A DNA stretch of 55,193 nt from Paenibacillus taichungensis (GTDB taxonomy: Bacteria; Bacillota; Bacilli; Paenibacillales; Paenibacillaceae): positions 1-55,193 of the forward strand of contig NZ_QEVW01000007.1 of assembly GCF_003287275.1 (NCBI RefSeq), written 5' to 3'. The notes under the pieces are model-generated. The model was not told where the DNA came from. It made no database searches and worked only from the letters and a program-made list of their open reading frames with translations. The position numbers and the translations under genes are program-made. This document shows positions 1-9,492 of the stretch, in pieces (the stretch's first letter is position 1; each line of letters opens with the position of its first letter).

Positions 1-62
1 CTGATGAGCGGTGCCTTTCTTAATCTTGATGATATGCGGATGACAGAACAGAAATCATGATT

Positions 63-1181
63 TCATCGGACACGTCCATTAATAATGTATGTTCGGAGAT
101 CACGGAATACGTTCGCTCGATTAAATGCATCAAGGATAACGAGGCTGACAGGGCCGATAATCAAACCGAGTACACCGAACAGCTTCAATCCGACAAACAT
201 GCCAACCAATGTGGCGAGAGGGTCCAATCCGACACTGCTGGCAAGCACTTTGGGTTCAATGATTTGGCGGGCAATCAGTACAATGAGATATACAACACTG
301 ATACCGATCCCCAGGTACAGGTCTCCATTCATAAGCAGGTATGCCGCCCAAGGAACCATCACGAGGCCAACACCGAGATAAGGAAGCAAATCCACCAGAC
401 CGATGAGCAAAGCGATCGTAAAGGCAGACTTAACCTGGAGCACAAGCAATCCGATCATGACAAATAATGCGGTGATGGAGATCATGATCAACTGGGCTCG
501 TGCATAACCGAACAGCGCTTTTTTTAGATCATTCCATATGTCGGTAATCGGTTTGCGAATGGAAGAGGGCACCCAGCCCGATACGGTAATGCTGTGTCTG
601 GTCCAACTTTTGCTAATAAAGAAAGTTGACAGCAGAACCACGATTAATACGGCTCCCATATTGGGTAGGGAAGTGAGCAGGTTCAGGATCATGTTGAAAA
701 ATCCGGTGACCAGATCGGTTACTGCTGTACCTACCGTTTCGGTTGTTTTGCTAATATTGCTGTTAATGGTCTCCTGATAGTTGGGGTTTTCCTTATAAAA
801 TTCATTAATCTGTCCGATTAAACTCTGAATCGTGTCATTCTGAGTCCAGCGGACGAACGTTGCCTTAATCTCATCGACATGAAGGTCGAAGCTTGTTGTT
901 AGTGAGATGACTTCCTTGACCATACGGGTTACCGCAGCAGACAATACGACGACAATGGCCCCGAAATAAATGATTAGTGATAAGGTTACAGCCAGCCAGC
1001 GAGGAAATCGAGCCTTGTATTGAAGCAACTTCACCAGAGGGTTCATCGCATAGGCGATAATCCAGGCGATGGCAAAAGGATATAACAACGGGAACAGCAG
1101 GTATATGGCAACAGCAATGAGTATGGTCGCGATAATCACCCATAAGCCGCGCAACAGGCGTTTCATTATAATTCTATCCAA
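63..1181 (-). CDS. ytvI: Sporulation integral membrane protein YtvI (AI-2E exporter-like family)
   Basis: Polytopic membrane protein of the AI-2E family transporter/YtvI group, about 372 aa, the normal family length. Hydrophobic segments lie at residues ~8-50 and ~60-85, a soluble stretch follows at ~90-155, then further membrane segments to the C-terminus including the family-typical PLATLVGMFVGLKLFG region. In Bacillus, YtvI is made in sporulation and sits close to citZ, as here; transport activity of this subgroup is unproven. A TTG start at 1181 is chosen because AAGGAG lies 9 nt upstream; the first ATG (1166) would be too far from it. It is divergent from citZ. The 62 bases beyond its stop hold only a short non-coding tail cut by the window edge. 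Confidence 0.85.
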   Translation of the reverse strand: MDRIIMKRLLRGLWVIIATILIAVAIYLLFPLLYPFAIAWIIAYAMNPLVKLLQYKARFPRWLAVTLSLIIYFGAIVVVLSAAVTRMVKEVISLTTSFDLHVDEIKATFVRWTQNDTIQSLIGQINEFYKENPNYQETINSNISKTTETVGTAVTDLVTGFFNMILNLLTSLPNMGAVLIVVLLSTFFISKSWTRHSITVSGWVPSSIRKPITDIWNDLKKALFGYARAQLIMISITALFVMIGLLVLQVKSAFTIALLIGLVDLLPYLGVGLVMVPWAAYLLMNGDLYLGIGISVVYLIVLIARQIIEPKVLASSVGLDPLATLVGMFVGLKLFGVLGLIIGPVSLVILDAFNRANVFRDLRTYIINGRVR

Positions 1182-1420
1182 GCATCAACTCTCCTTATTC
1201 CATTTCAAGCCACCATGAAGGAAGCACAGGAAGCTATCTAGTTAATATAGAGCAACTACACTGATTTGAAACGCTAGGATGTCGTCGAATTATATCTTTT
1301 CTTTTGCCTAGAGTATGCCTCATATTCACAAAATATAGCAATAAAAACTTGGTTTATAGCATGGATTTATATAAAAAGAATAAAATGTCAACCTTGCTTT
1401 TGTAAAGGTTTTCAAAAATG

Positions 1421-1439
1421 CTTTATCGGTCCGATAAAG
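1421..1439. promoter_or_regulatory. Perfect 19-bp palindrome upstream of citZ, possible CcpC-type operator
   Basis: Two 9-bp arms (CTTTATCGG / CCGATAAAG) flank one central base. The core TTAT-N7-ATAA resembles the dyad bound by the LysR-type citrate sensor CcpC upstream of citZ and citB in Bacillus (ATAA-N7-TTAT). It is centred about 75 bp before the predicted transcription start, an activator/LysR position. The rest of the 478-bp gap 1182-1659 shows nothing else I can support. Confidence 0.5.
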
Positions 1440-1470
1440 AAGTTTGATGTGCGGATGACCCCGCATCATG

Positions 1471-1499
1471 TTCACATAAACGACAAAATCCAGTATGAT
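1471..1499 (+). promoter_or_regulatory. Predicted sigma-A promoter of citZ-icd-mdh
   Basis: TTCACA (1471-1476) and TATGAT (1494-1499) are separated by exactly 17 bp. This is the best promoter in the gap and predicts a leader of about 150 nt before citZ. Confidence 0.55.
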
Positions 1500-1659
1500 G
1501 AGATAAGGAAATACCGATTGACAGATATGAAAAACAGATATTGAGGTATTTATTAATTTTAAAATGTAAATGGTTACAAAAGAAGGACGAGTGCGTTTGA
1601 GCACGTAGATGACACTCTGGATGGGTTCTTGATTTCGTTTATTAAAGGAGAGATGTAAT

Positions 1660-2772
1660 ATGACAGCTACCAAAGGTCTGGAAGGCATCGTTGCAACAAC
1701 CTCTTCGATCAGCTCCATTGTAGACGGTGTGCTTACATACCGTGGTTACGATATTGACGATCTGGCAGAACATGCAAGCTTTGAAGAAGTTGCCTATTTA
1801 CTGTGGTTTGGTAAATTGCCAACTACGGATGAACTGAAATCCCTTCGCAAAAGCTTGAGCGATTACGCGCCGATTCCGAGCGAGTTGATTGCACAAATCC
1901 AATTGTATCCGAAAAACATGAGTACCATGGCAGCACTGCGTTCCGCGGTATCCGCACTGGCTCTGTACGATGAGCAGGCTGACGAGATGACAGCGGAAGC
2001 GAATGAGAACAAAGCGGTTAAGCTGCAAGCGCAGTTGCCAACCATTGTGGCAGCCATAGCCCGTATCCGTCAGGGCAAAGAACCTGTGGCTCCAAAAGAA
2101 GGCGCTTCCATCGCAGAAAACTTTTTATATATGATGACTGGAGAAGAACCAGCCGAGACCGCTGTTAAAGCCCTTGATCAGGCGCTTGTCCTGCATGCGG
2201 ATCACGAGTTGAACGCTTCTACATTTGCAGCACGTGTAACCGTTGCTACGCTTTCCGATATCTATTCGGGAGTAACTTCTGCGATTGGCGCATTGAAGGG
2301 GCCATTGCATGGCGGTGCGAACGAAGCCGTTATGAAAATGCTGAATGAGATTGGCACACCTGATCGTCTGGAGGCGGCTATTCAAGAAAAATTGAACAAC
2401 CGTGAGAAGATCATGGGCTTTGGACACCGTGTATACAAAAATGGTGATCCACGTGCGAAGCATCTGCAAAAGATGTCCAAGGAACTGGGCGAAATGAACA
2501 ACGATACACGTTTGTATGAAATGTCAGTGAAGATCGAAGAACTGGTGACAGGACAAAAAGGTCTGAAACCAAATGTAGATTTCTATTCCGCTTCCGTATA
2601 TACCCAATTGGGTATTGAAGAAGTACTGTTTACACCGATCTTTGCGATTAGCCGTGTATCAGGTTGGACTGCTCACATTCTGGAACAGCTTGCGGATAAC
2701 CGCATTATTCGTCCGCGTGCCGAGTACACAGGCCCAACAGATCAGAAGTACGTTTCAATCGAACTTCGCTAA
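1660..2772 (+). CDS. citZ: Citrate synthase
   Basis: Condenses acetyl-CoA and oxaloacetate to citrate, the entry step of the TCA cycle, in the cytosol. The 370-aa length matches short Gram-positive (type I) citrate synthases. Visible signatures are the N-terminal SIVDGVLTYRGYDIDDLA, the HGGANEAV segment with the substrate histidine, GFGHRVYK with the second active-site histidine, and NVDFYSA with the catalytic aspartate. AAAGGAGAG stands 8 nt before the ATG. It is the first gene of a likely citZ-icd-mdh operon; the 146-bp gap to icd contains an imperfect hairpin that could modulate read-through. Confidence 0.97.
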   Translation: MTATKGLEGIVATTSSISSIVDGVLTYRGYDIDDLAEHASFEEVAYLLWFGKLPTTDELKSLRKSLSDYAPIPSELIAQIQLYPKNMSTMAALRSAVSALALYDEQADEMTAEANENKAVKLQAQLPTIVAAIARIRQGKEPVAPKEGASIAENFLYMMTGEEPAETAVKALDQALVLHADHELNASTFAARVTVATLSDIYSGVTSAIGALKGPLHGGANEAVMKMLNEIGTPDRLEAAIQEKLNNREKIMGFGHRVYKNGDPRAKHLQKMSKELGEMNNDTRLYEMSVKIEELVTGQKGLKPNVDFYSASVYTQLGIEEVLFTPIFAISRVSGWTAHILEQLADNRIIRPRAEYTGPTDQKYVSIELR

Positions 2773-2918
2773 TGGCATCAAAACCAGTATAATAAACAGG
2801 ACGGGGTGAAGGGATGTAACCTGTTGGCTAAAACTAGCAGCAAGTTCATAACCCTTCCTCCAATAAGACAAGCGGTGTGTTATCATACTGCATCGAAACC
2901 CAAGGAGGAATTATACTA

Positions 2919-4211
2919 ATGAAATTAGAAAAATTTGCTCACCCAACTGAAGGCGAAAAAATTCAAATTGATAACGGTACACTGCAAGTACCTAATAACC
3001 CAATCATTCCATTTATCGAAGGTGACGGTACAGGCCGTGACATCTGGAAAGCTTCCAAACGTGTATTGGATGCAGCTGTTGAAAAAGCATATGACGGCAA
3101 CAAAAAAATCGCATGGTATGAAGTGTTTGCTGGCGAGAAAGCTTTCAATACATACGGGGAGTGGCTGCCAAACGATACGCTTGAAGCCATTCGCGAGTAT
3201 ATCGTAGCGATTAAAGGACCACTGACTACACCAATCGGCGGCGGAATTCGTTCCTTGAACGTAGCACTTCGTCAAGAACTGGATCTGTACACTTGCTTGC
3301 GTCCTGTTCGTTATTTCGATGGTGTACCTTCTCCTGTTAAACGTCCTGAGCTGGTAGACATGGTCATTTTCCGTGAGAATACGGAAGATATCTATGCAGG
3401 TATTGAATACGCAGAAGGTTCCGAAGAAGTGAAAAAAGTAATCCAATTCCTGCAACAGGAGATGGGTGCAAACAAAATCCGTTTCCCTGAAACTTCCGGT
3501 ATTGGTATTAAGCCAGTTTCCTCTGAAGGTTCCAAACGTTTGGTACGTGCAGCGGTACAATATGCTATCGATCACAACCGTAAGAGCGTTACATTGGTAC
3601 ACAAAGGTAATATCATGAAATTTACTGAAGGTGCCTTCAAAAACTGGGGTTATGAAGTTGCTGAAGAAGAGTTCGCTGACAAAGTGTTCACTTGGGCACA
3701 ATACGATATCATTAAAGAGAAAGACGGTACGGATGCAGCTAATGCAGCTCAAAAAGCAGCTGAAGATGCTGGCAAAATCATCGTGAAAGATGCTATTGCC
3801 GATATCGCTCTGCAACAAGTATTGACTCGTCCAGGTGAGTTCGATGTAATCGCAACGTTGAACCTGAACGGTGACTATCTGTCCGATGCACTGGCTGCAC
3901 AAGTTGGCGGCATTGGTATCGCTCCAGGAGCGAACATCAACTATGTAACAGGACATGCTATCTTCGAAGCTACTCACGGTACTGCACCTAAATATGCAGA
4001 CAAAGATGTCGTGAACCCTGGTTCCGTTATTCTGTCCGGCGTTATGTTGCTTGAGCACCTGGGATGGCAAGAAGCGGCTAACCTGATCTACAAAGGTATG
4101 GAAACATCCATCAACAACAAAACAGTAACTTATGACTTTGCACGTCTGATGGACGGCGCTACTGAAGTGAAATGTTCTGAATTTGCTGATCAAATCATTA
4201 AAAACCTGTAA
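2919..4211 (+). CDS. icd: NADP-dependent isocitrate dehydrogenase
   Basis: Oxidative decarboxylation of isocitrate to 2-oxoglutarate with NADP+. The 430-aa protein has the family motifs [13 protein letters not shown] near the N-terminus, the substrate loop [13 protein letters not shown] with the serine regulated by phosphorylation in enterics, [12 protein letters not shown], and the NADP-site segment [11 protein letters not shown] take the ATG at 2919 because AAGGAGG is placed 10 nt upstream; an upstream in-frame ATG at 2877 adds 14 residues before this ribosome site and is unlikely. Second gene of the TCA operon, 15 nt before mdh. Confidence 0.97.
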   Translation: MKLEKFAHPTEGEKIQIDNGTLQVPNNPIIPFIEGDGTGRDIWKASKRVLDAAVEKAYDGNKKIAWYEVFAGEKAFNTYGEWLPNDTLEAIREYIVAIKGPLTTPIGGGIRSLNVALRQELDLYTCLRPVRYFDGVPSPVKRPELVDMVIFRENTEDIYAGIEYAEGSEEVKKVIQFLQQEMGANKIRFPETSGIGIKPVSSEGSKRLVRAAVQYAIDHNRKSVTLVHKGNIMKFTEGAFKNWGYEVAEEEFADKVFTWAQYDIIKEKDGTDAANAAQKAAEDAGKIIVKDAIADIALQQVLTRPGEFDVIATLNLNGDYLSDALAAQVGGIGIAPGANINYVTGHAIFEATHGTAPKYADKDVVNPGSVILSGVMLLEHLGWQEAANLIYKGMETSINNKTVTYDFARLMDGATEVKCSEFADQIIKNL

Positions 4212-4226
4212 GGGGAGATGTGAATC

Positions 4227-5168
4227 GTGACTATTCAGCGCAAAAAAATCACAGTAGTCGGCGCCGGATTTACCGGAGCTACAACGGCTTTGATGCTTGC
4301 CCAAAAAGAACTCGGGGATGTAATTCTGGTTGATATTCCACAATTGGAAAACCCGACTAAAGGTAAAGCGCTCGATATGTGGGAAGCTAGTCCTGTTCAG
4401 GGCTTCGACAGCAATATCGTCGGTACTTCCAACTACGAGGATACTGCAGGTTCGGAGATTGTTATTATTACGGCAGGTATTGCCCGTAAACCGGGTATGA
4501 GCCGTGATGATCTGGTTAACACGAATGCAGGAATCGTGAAGTCTGTTTGTGAAAATGTGAAAAAATATTGCCCTGATTCCATCGTCATTATTCTAAGCAA
4601 CCCGGTAGATGCAATGACATATGCAGCTTATCAGACGCTTGGTTTTCCTAAAAACCGCGTAATCGGTCAGTCCGGTGTACTGGATACTGCACGTTATTGT
4701 ACATTCATTGCACAAGAGCTGAATGTATCGGTTGAAGACGTCCGTGGATTCGTTCTTGGCGGCCACGGAGACGATATGGTACCACTCGTTCGTTACTCCA
4801 GCGTTGGCGGTATTCCAATCGATACCCTCATCCCGGCAGAGCGCATTGAATCCATCGTACAACGCACACGTGTTGGCGGCGGTGAGATCGTAAACCTGCT
4901 TGGAAACGGCAGCGCATATTATGCACCAGCAGCTTCATTGGTGCAAATGACCGAAGCCATTTTGAAAGACAAAAAACGAATCATTCCGGTTATTGCTTAC
5001 CTTGAAGGGGAATATGGCTACAACGACTTGTTCCTTGGCGTGCCAACCATTCTTGGTGGTAATGGAATTGAAAAAATATTTGAACTGGAACTGACGGCTG
5101 AAGAAAAAGCAGGACTCGACAAATCTGCGGATTCGGTTCGTAACGTCATTTCAGTAGTAAATCTGTAA
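4227..5168 (+). CDS. mdh: Malate dehydrogenase (LDH-like type)
   Basis: NAD-dependent malate/oxaloacetate interconversion. The 313-aa length is normal for the LDH-like MDH of Bacillales. The Rossmann motif [10 protein letters not shown] is followed by LVDIPQ, whose acidic residue selects NAD. Substrate arginines lie in [10 protein letters not shown] and the catalytic histidine in [10 protein letters not shown]. Start is GTG at 4227 with GGGGAG upstream. Last gene of citZ-icd-mdh, closed by a terminator. Unlike Bacillus subtilis, the pho genes do not follow directly: a membrane protein, cyclase, SDR and cupin intervene. Confidence 0.96.
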   Translation: MTIQRKKITVVGAGFTGATTALMLAQKELGDVILVDIPQLENPTKGKALDMWEASPVQGFDSNIVGTSNYEDTAGSEIVIITAGIARKPGMSRDDLVNTNAGIVKSVCENVKKYCPDSIVIILSNPVDAMTYAAYQTLGFPKNRVIGQSGVLDTARYCTFIAQELNVSVEDVRGFVLGGHGDDMVPLVRYSSVGGIPIDTLIPAERIESIVQRTRVGGGEIVNLLGNGSAYYAPAASLVQMTEAILKDKKRIIPVIAYLEGEYGYNDLFLGVPTILGGNGIEKIFELELTAEEKAGLDKSADSVRNVISVVNL

Positions 5169-5196
5169 GTTTTGAAAACTTTTTGACAGGAACACA

Positions 5197-5232
5197 GAGA
5201 AAACCTTCGGATCATCCGGAGGTTTTCTTTTC
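5197..5232 (+). terminator. Rho-independent terminator after mdh
   Basis: Stem AAAACCTTCGGA / CCGGAGGTTTT with a short loop, followed by CTTTTCTTT. Confidence 0.85.
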
Positions 5233-5307
5233 TTTGGATAAGTTCCCCAGTATAATGAGATGTGATGTATAGCACACTGAATGAAATTTATGAGGAGGTT
5301 GGACATT

Positions 5308-5733
5308 TTGACAATGATTATGTATTTGCTCCATATTATTGGAGCACTGGCGATGGGTTTCTATCTGATCTTGCCATTCGTGGTTGGCAAAATCCGGACA
5401 TTGAGTGTTGCCGCTCAAGAGGGAGCATTTGCATCGCTCCGTTCATTGAACCGTATCGCACAGTACGGACTTGTGATTCAGCTTCTTACGGGTGGTTATT
5501 TGATGACCAAGGGTGAGTATTCCTATCTGTGGATGGGCGTGGTAGTGGTACTGTTGCTGGCTATTGCAGCAATTGGTGGCATTATGGGTAAACCACTACG
5601 GCTGGCAGCAGAGGCTGTGAAAAGCAATCGTGACGTCAGTGCAGAACAGAGCAAGATTCGTACGTTCAGCACATTGCTTGCCGTGTTCCTGCTCATTATG
5701 GTGTATCTAATGGTGAACAACCAAGTGATCTAA
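5308..5733 (+). CDS. Small four-helix membrane protein of unknown function
   Basis: About 141 aa with four predicted transmembrane helices at residues ~2-25, ~45-65, ~70-92 and ~115-136, a layout like small DUF2269-type or related integral membrane proteins. I do not recognise a specific family. TTG at 5308 is chosen because GGAGG lies 9 nt upstream; the ATG at 5281 lies before this ribosome site and the ATG at 5314 is too far. The gene stands alone between two terminators, so it is probably monocistronic. Confidence 0.7.
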   Translation: MTMIMYLLHIIGALAMGFYLILPFVVGKIRTLSVAAQEGAFASLRSLNRIAQYGLVIQLLTGGYLMTKGEYSYLWMGVVVVLLLAIAAIGGIMGKPLRLAAEAVKSNRDVSAEQSKIRTFSTLLAVFLLIMVYLMVNNQVI

Positions 5734-5834
5734 AACGACTGCGCACGAGTTCTATTGTGAGCTGAACTTAAAGCGTTTGCACTTCAGAGACTGGGACAAG
5801 CTCGATAATAAAGTAAGGCATTGAACTATATTGA

Positions 5835-5864
5835 AATAGACAGCCTAGAGGCTGTCTATTTTTG
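5835..5864. terminator. Terminator after the small membrane protein
   Basis: Stem ATAGACAGCCT / AGGCTGTCTAT with a 2-nt gap, followed by TTTTTG. It lies between convergent genes; the minus strand lacks a clear T tract. Confidence 0.85.
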
Positions 5865-5965
5865 TTCGCTCCGTTTGGGGTGATTTCTGAGAACACGTAA
5901 GGTGCAACGTATTGATTTAACTAACGGCATATATGGGCTCAACTAGAATTATACGCTTTATTTAA

Positions 5966-7525
5966 TTAACTTAGGCTCACAGTGTGAGCAAATACGGTGT
6001 TACGACCGTTACGCTTGGACTCATATAGTGCTGTATCGGCATCACGCAGCAAGGATTCCAGAGAATCGGAACCCCCATTATATTGTGCCACTCCGAAGCT
6101 TGAAGTTAGTGGAATACGAGTGCCCTGTACCTCCAGCGGGTCATTTAAAAAAGCCATGCGTAACTTCTCTGCGAGCTGTTCACCATCTTGGAGAGATGCA
6201 TTGGGAACCGCGATAACAAACTCCTCTCCTCCATAACGTGCAAACAACATCTCTGGGTTCAGATAACGATTACATACAGAGACCACATGAATGATCGCCT
6301 GATCCCCAACGTCATGTCCATAGGTGTCGTTAATTCGTTTGAAATGATCAATGTCAAATAATATCAAGGCCGCAGGCCGCAGATTAAGCTGAGCTTCACT
6401 CAGTATCTCTCGACCTCTGAGTATGAACTGCGTACGGTTATAAATTTTGGTGAGACCATCGAAGTAAGCCAGCTGTTTTAATTGTTCCTGAAGGAAACGT
6501 TGCTCTGTAATATCAATCAGCATAATCAGAGTGCCAACGGCCTGTCCGTCTTTGTTATAAACATAAGAGGTTCTTACTTGATAGCAGACGGTTTCTCCGT
6601 TCAATTGCCAGTACAGATCGGTTTGCAGACCTTCTCGGCCATATTCTACTGGAAAAGTCTCACCGGCAAGCGACAGCCATATATCGTTCAGATGTTGACC
6701 CACCATGCTCAAATCAAGCTCTGGAAGCATATCACGCAGAGATTTGTTGTGATCAACGAGACGATTGGAACTATCCAGCACAATAACGCCTTCACGCATG
6801 CTCTCAAAGATACTATCCTTGGCAATAGGTACGATGGTTAGCAGTCGGGATGAAAGAATGGCCCAGATGTACATTGCGGATGTAATGCACATGAGAACAG
6901 GAACAGGGTCCATACCACCTGGGGTCAGACCAAGCAAATACACAAAAGCGGCTACCATGGGAATAAGTTGTGAAGTAATCAGTGTGAGTAACTGACGACG
7001 ATACATCTTTTTGGTATGTCTCCATTGTCCGATGAGAATAAGGCAAGCACATAACAGACAGGCAAAGGTGAATGCCCCATGAACAACGTACCACTGCCCT
7101 ATTGCAATATCCATTAAAGGGACGGGGCTGTCTTCTCTTAGCCATACTCTTTTATAGAAAAGATGATGAAAATCATTTGTTGCGACCATGAACAAGGTAA
7201 TGGAAGGGATTACAAACAGCGCCGCAGAAGCTTTTTTGGATAACTTTTTACCCGTGTATTGCATCATGAGCATCAGTCCAAGAGAGGCGGAGAAAGGCAT
7301 GCCAATGTATTCGACGACCGTCCAGAATTTCATCTGCTCCAGTGTATTGCTGGCGAGTTCAATCGCGTATCCAAAGGTGTACACAGACAGCGCTGCTGTA
7401 TAGAGAATGAATATCTTCGAACTGGGGATTTCTGCTCTTCTAACATAAGTATATAAACACAGAAAAACATTCAGCACAGCTGAAGTTGTTACAAGTGTTA
7501 TATAAGAATTAATGTGCGATTCCAT
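5966..7525 (-). CDS. Membrane diguanylate cyclase (7TM sensor - PAS - GGDEF)
   Basis: Predicted to make cyclic di-GMP from two GTP at the membrane. Residues ~1-225 form seven hydrophobic helices like the N-terminal 7TM region of some histidine kinases; ~235-345 form a PAS domain (motifs SMREGVIVLDSSNRLVDHN and GTLIMLIDITEQ); ~350-515 are GGDEF with the intact active-site variant GGEEF near residue 430 and the substrate motif FDIDHFKRINDTYGHDVGD. I see no EAL domain, so synthesis is the likely output. GGAG is placed 9 nt before the ATG. It is convergent with the small membrane protein and divergent from the SDR gene, with no operon partner. Confidence 0.9.
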   Translation of the reverse strand: MESHINSYITLVTTSAVLNVFLCLYTYVRRAEIPSSKIFILYTAALSVYTFGYAIELASNTLEQMKFWTVVEYIGMPFSASLGLMLMMQYTGKKLSKKASAALFVIPSITLFMVATNDFHHLFYKRVWLREDSPVPLMDIAIGQWYVVHGAFTFACLLCACLILIGQWRHTKKMYRRQLLTLITSQLIPMVAAFVYLLGLTPGGMDPVPVLMCITSAMYIWAILSSRLLTIVPIAKDSIFESMREGVIVLDSSNRLVDHNKSLRDMLPELDLSMVGQHLNDIWLSLAGETFPVEYGREGLQTDLYWQLNGETVCYQVRTSYVYNKDGQAVGTLIMLIDITEQRFLQEQLKQLAYFDGLTKIYNRTQFILRGREILSEAQLNLRPAALILFDIDHFKRINDTYGHDVGDQAIIHVVSVCNRYLNPEMLFARYGGEEFVIAVPNASLQDGEQLAEKLRMAFLNDPLEVQGTRIPLTSSFGVAQYNGGSDSLESLLRDADTALYESKRNGRNTVFAHTVSLS

Positions 7526-7958
7526 GGGTTAGGTCTCCATATTAGATCAGAATAATTGCTTAGTTGAAAGCACGATAGTCACATTCAAACTGTATTCATG
7601 TTGTTTAAAACTTATCTGTATACTGTACATTGTACATCAGCCCATACGGCATAGGAATACAATTTGGGTGGTGAATCCGTTCAATTTTGAAAAAATTCGA
7701 ATGTTTGGCAAAACAGGTCGAATTCAATGCGGCTTTGCCTCAGTAAAAGCATGTCTACGAGAGAAGATAAAGAACAACCATTTTAGTATTGAGAATTTTT
7801 CTGTTTGACCACCAAAAGGAAGCGGTAAGTAAGTAGCGAGACAACAGATCAGGGACTTTGGAGCATGACTGTTGAAAAAGGGAATAATCTGTGTTGTTCA
7901 TGCCATCCTACAGAATGAATCTGAATCAGACATTCCATTTTGAGAGGAGAAATGCCAG
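7526..7958. other. 433-bp gap between divergent cyclase and SDR genes
   Basis: No convincing gene. It should hold both divergent promoters. A direct TGTACA pair near 7625-7640 and a distant GGCAAA / TTTGCC pair near 7708-7738 are visible, but I cannot assign -35/-10 pairs or a stress-sigma promoter with confidence. Confidence 0.4.
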
Positions 7959-8828
7959 ATGTCAACCGACACACAAAACAAAAAGACAATGCCAGCCCAA
8001 CATCAAGATCAACGCCCGGGTATTGAATCGGAAATGCACCCCAAACCAGAGTTTGAGAAACCCGAATATAAAGCAGCCGGCAAGTTGTTGGATAAAGTTG
8101 CTTTGATTACGGGTGGAGATAGTGGAATTGGACGTGCTGTTGCCGTTACATATGCGAAGGAAGGCGCGGATATAGCGATTGTATACCTGAGTGAGCATGA
8201 GGATGCAAAAGAGACCAAACGTCAGGTCGAACAGGAAGGACGCAAATGCATATTGATTGCCGGTGACATTGGTGACAATACCTTTGCCAAGAAATCCGTG
8301 CAACAGACAGTAGATCAGCTAGGCAAGTTGGATATTGTCGTGAATAATGCAGCGGAGCAGCATCCCCAGCAGCAGTTGGAGGATATTACTCCAGAACAGT
8401 TGGAGCGTACATTCCGGACAAATATTTATGGCATGTTTTATATTACACAGGCTGCTCTGCCACATCTTAAGAAAGGCAGTACAATCATTAATACAACCTC
8501 CATTACCGCATATCGCGGAAATCCGACGTTAATTGATTATTCATCTACGAAAGGAGCTATCACTTCTTTTACACGCTCTTTGTCGATGAACGTTGTGGAG
8601 AAGGGCATTCGTGTGAATGCTGTCGCTCCAGGGCCGATTTGGACCCCGCTCATTCCATCCACATTTGATGCGAAAAAAGTGAGTGAATTTGGTGCTACTC
8701 AACCGATGAAACGTCCAGGGCAACCGGATGAACTGGCTCCAGCTTACGTGTATCTCGCTTCAGATGATTCTTCCTACGTAAGCGGTCAGGTGATGCACGT
8801 TAATGGCGGTGAAGTGGTGAACGGATAA
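7959..8828 (+). CDS. NAD(P)-dependent short-chain dehydrogenase, general-stress type
   Basis: SDR oxidoreductase of 289 aa in the group of Bacillus general stress protein 39/YhdF-like enzymes, which carry an N-terminal extension before the Rossmann fold. Nucleotide motif TGGDSGIGRAVAV near residue 52, NNAAEQ, the catalytic serine in INTTSITAYRG, and YSSTKGA with catalytic Tyr and Lys. Substrate unknown. GAGGAG is 9 nt upstream of the ATG; an out-of-frame ATG sits between. Monocistronic between the cyclase promoter region and a terminator. Confidence 0.9.
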   Translation: MSTDTQNKKTMPAQHQDQRPGIESEMHPKPEFEKPEYKAAGKLLDKVALITGGDSGIGRAVAVTYAKEGADIAIVYLSEHEDAKETKRQVEQEGRKCILIAGDIGDNTFAKKSVQQTVDQLGKLDIVVNNAAEQHPQQQLEDITPEQLERTFRTNIYGMFYITQAALPHLKKGSTIINTTSITAYRGNPTLIDYSSTKGAITSFTRSLSMNVVEKGIRVNAVAPGPIWTPLIPSTFDAKKVSEFGATQPMKRPGQPDELAPAYVYLASDDSSYVSGQVMHVNGGEVVNG

Positions 8829-8850
8829 TCCATTGCCGACGTGTTTCAAA

Positions 8851-8897
8851 TGAAGGCGTATCGTTACCAGCATGGCTGGTCGGTATGTCTTTTTTTA
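8851..8897 (+). terminator. Terminator after the SDR gene
   Basis: Imperfect stem centred on ACCAGC-ATG-GCTGGT extended by partly paired flanks, then TCTTTTTTTATT. Confidence 0.75.
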
Positions 8898-9117
8898 TTG
8901 AGCATATAGCGGAATGGATATGATGCTTTTGATCCGGTTTACAAAAGTCGGGATCAGCGTTGATACAATCATGATATTTTATCATTAGGCTTGCCTGTGG
9001 ATAGTTCTAGAAGAACAGCTGAATAGCTGCCGCTCTGCTGCTTATCAAAAATGGCAGGGTCTTCATGCTATCTGTGATATGATATAGACCGAACAAGTAA
9101 GCTTCGGAGGCGGTCAT

Positions 9118-9462
9118 ATGAAGATTAGCAAACAAAATGCGGCACACTATATATGGGGTGGACAATGCGATGGCTGGCATCTCGTTCAAAATGAAACACT
9201 TAGCATTATTCATGAGTGTATGCCTGCAGGAACATCTGAAACCCGGCATTATCATTCGATAAGTCGTCAGTTTTTTTTCATCCTCAGTGGTGAGGCCTGT
9301 ATGGAACTTAACGGAGAAGAGTTTGTGCTCGGACCCCATGAAGGGATAGAAATTGCACCGGAGATGCCACATCAGATGCAGAATTGCGGAGAAGCAGACG
9401 TAGAGTTTCTTGTTATTTCACAGCCCACCACTCGTGGTGATCGAATAGAAATGGATATGTAA
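9118..9462 (+). CDS. Single-domain cupin protein
   Basis: A 114-aa beta-barrel protein with cupin motif 1 (RHYHSISRQFFFILSG) and motif 2 (PEMPHQMQN), whose histidines probably bind a metal. Function is not predictable beyond small-molecule binding or a minor enzymatic role. CGGAGG stands 7 nt before the ATG. It ends 30 nt upstream of the phoR-type kinase and could be co-transcribed with it, though no functional link is known. Confidence 0.85.
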   Translation: MKISKQNAAHYIWGGQCDGWHLVQNETLSIIHECMPAGTSETRHYHSISRQFFFILSGEACMELNGEEFVLGPHEGIEIAPEMPHQMQNCGEADVEFLVISQPTTRGDRIEMDM

Positions 9463-9492
9463 TCATTAATTTTATAACAAAGGAAGAGATAG

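Noticed and set aside
57..467. Plus-strand frames inside ytvI
   Set aside because: Antisense shadows of a clear membrane-protein gene.
1326..1718. Minus-strand frame before citZ
   Set aside because: It overlaps the citZ start and promoter and has no ribosome site.
2925..4343. 472-codon minus-strand frame over icd
   Set aside because: Antisense shadow of icd and the mdh start; Cys/Phe-rich composition unlike a protein.
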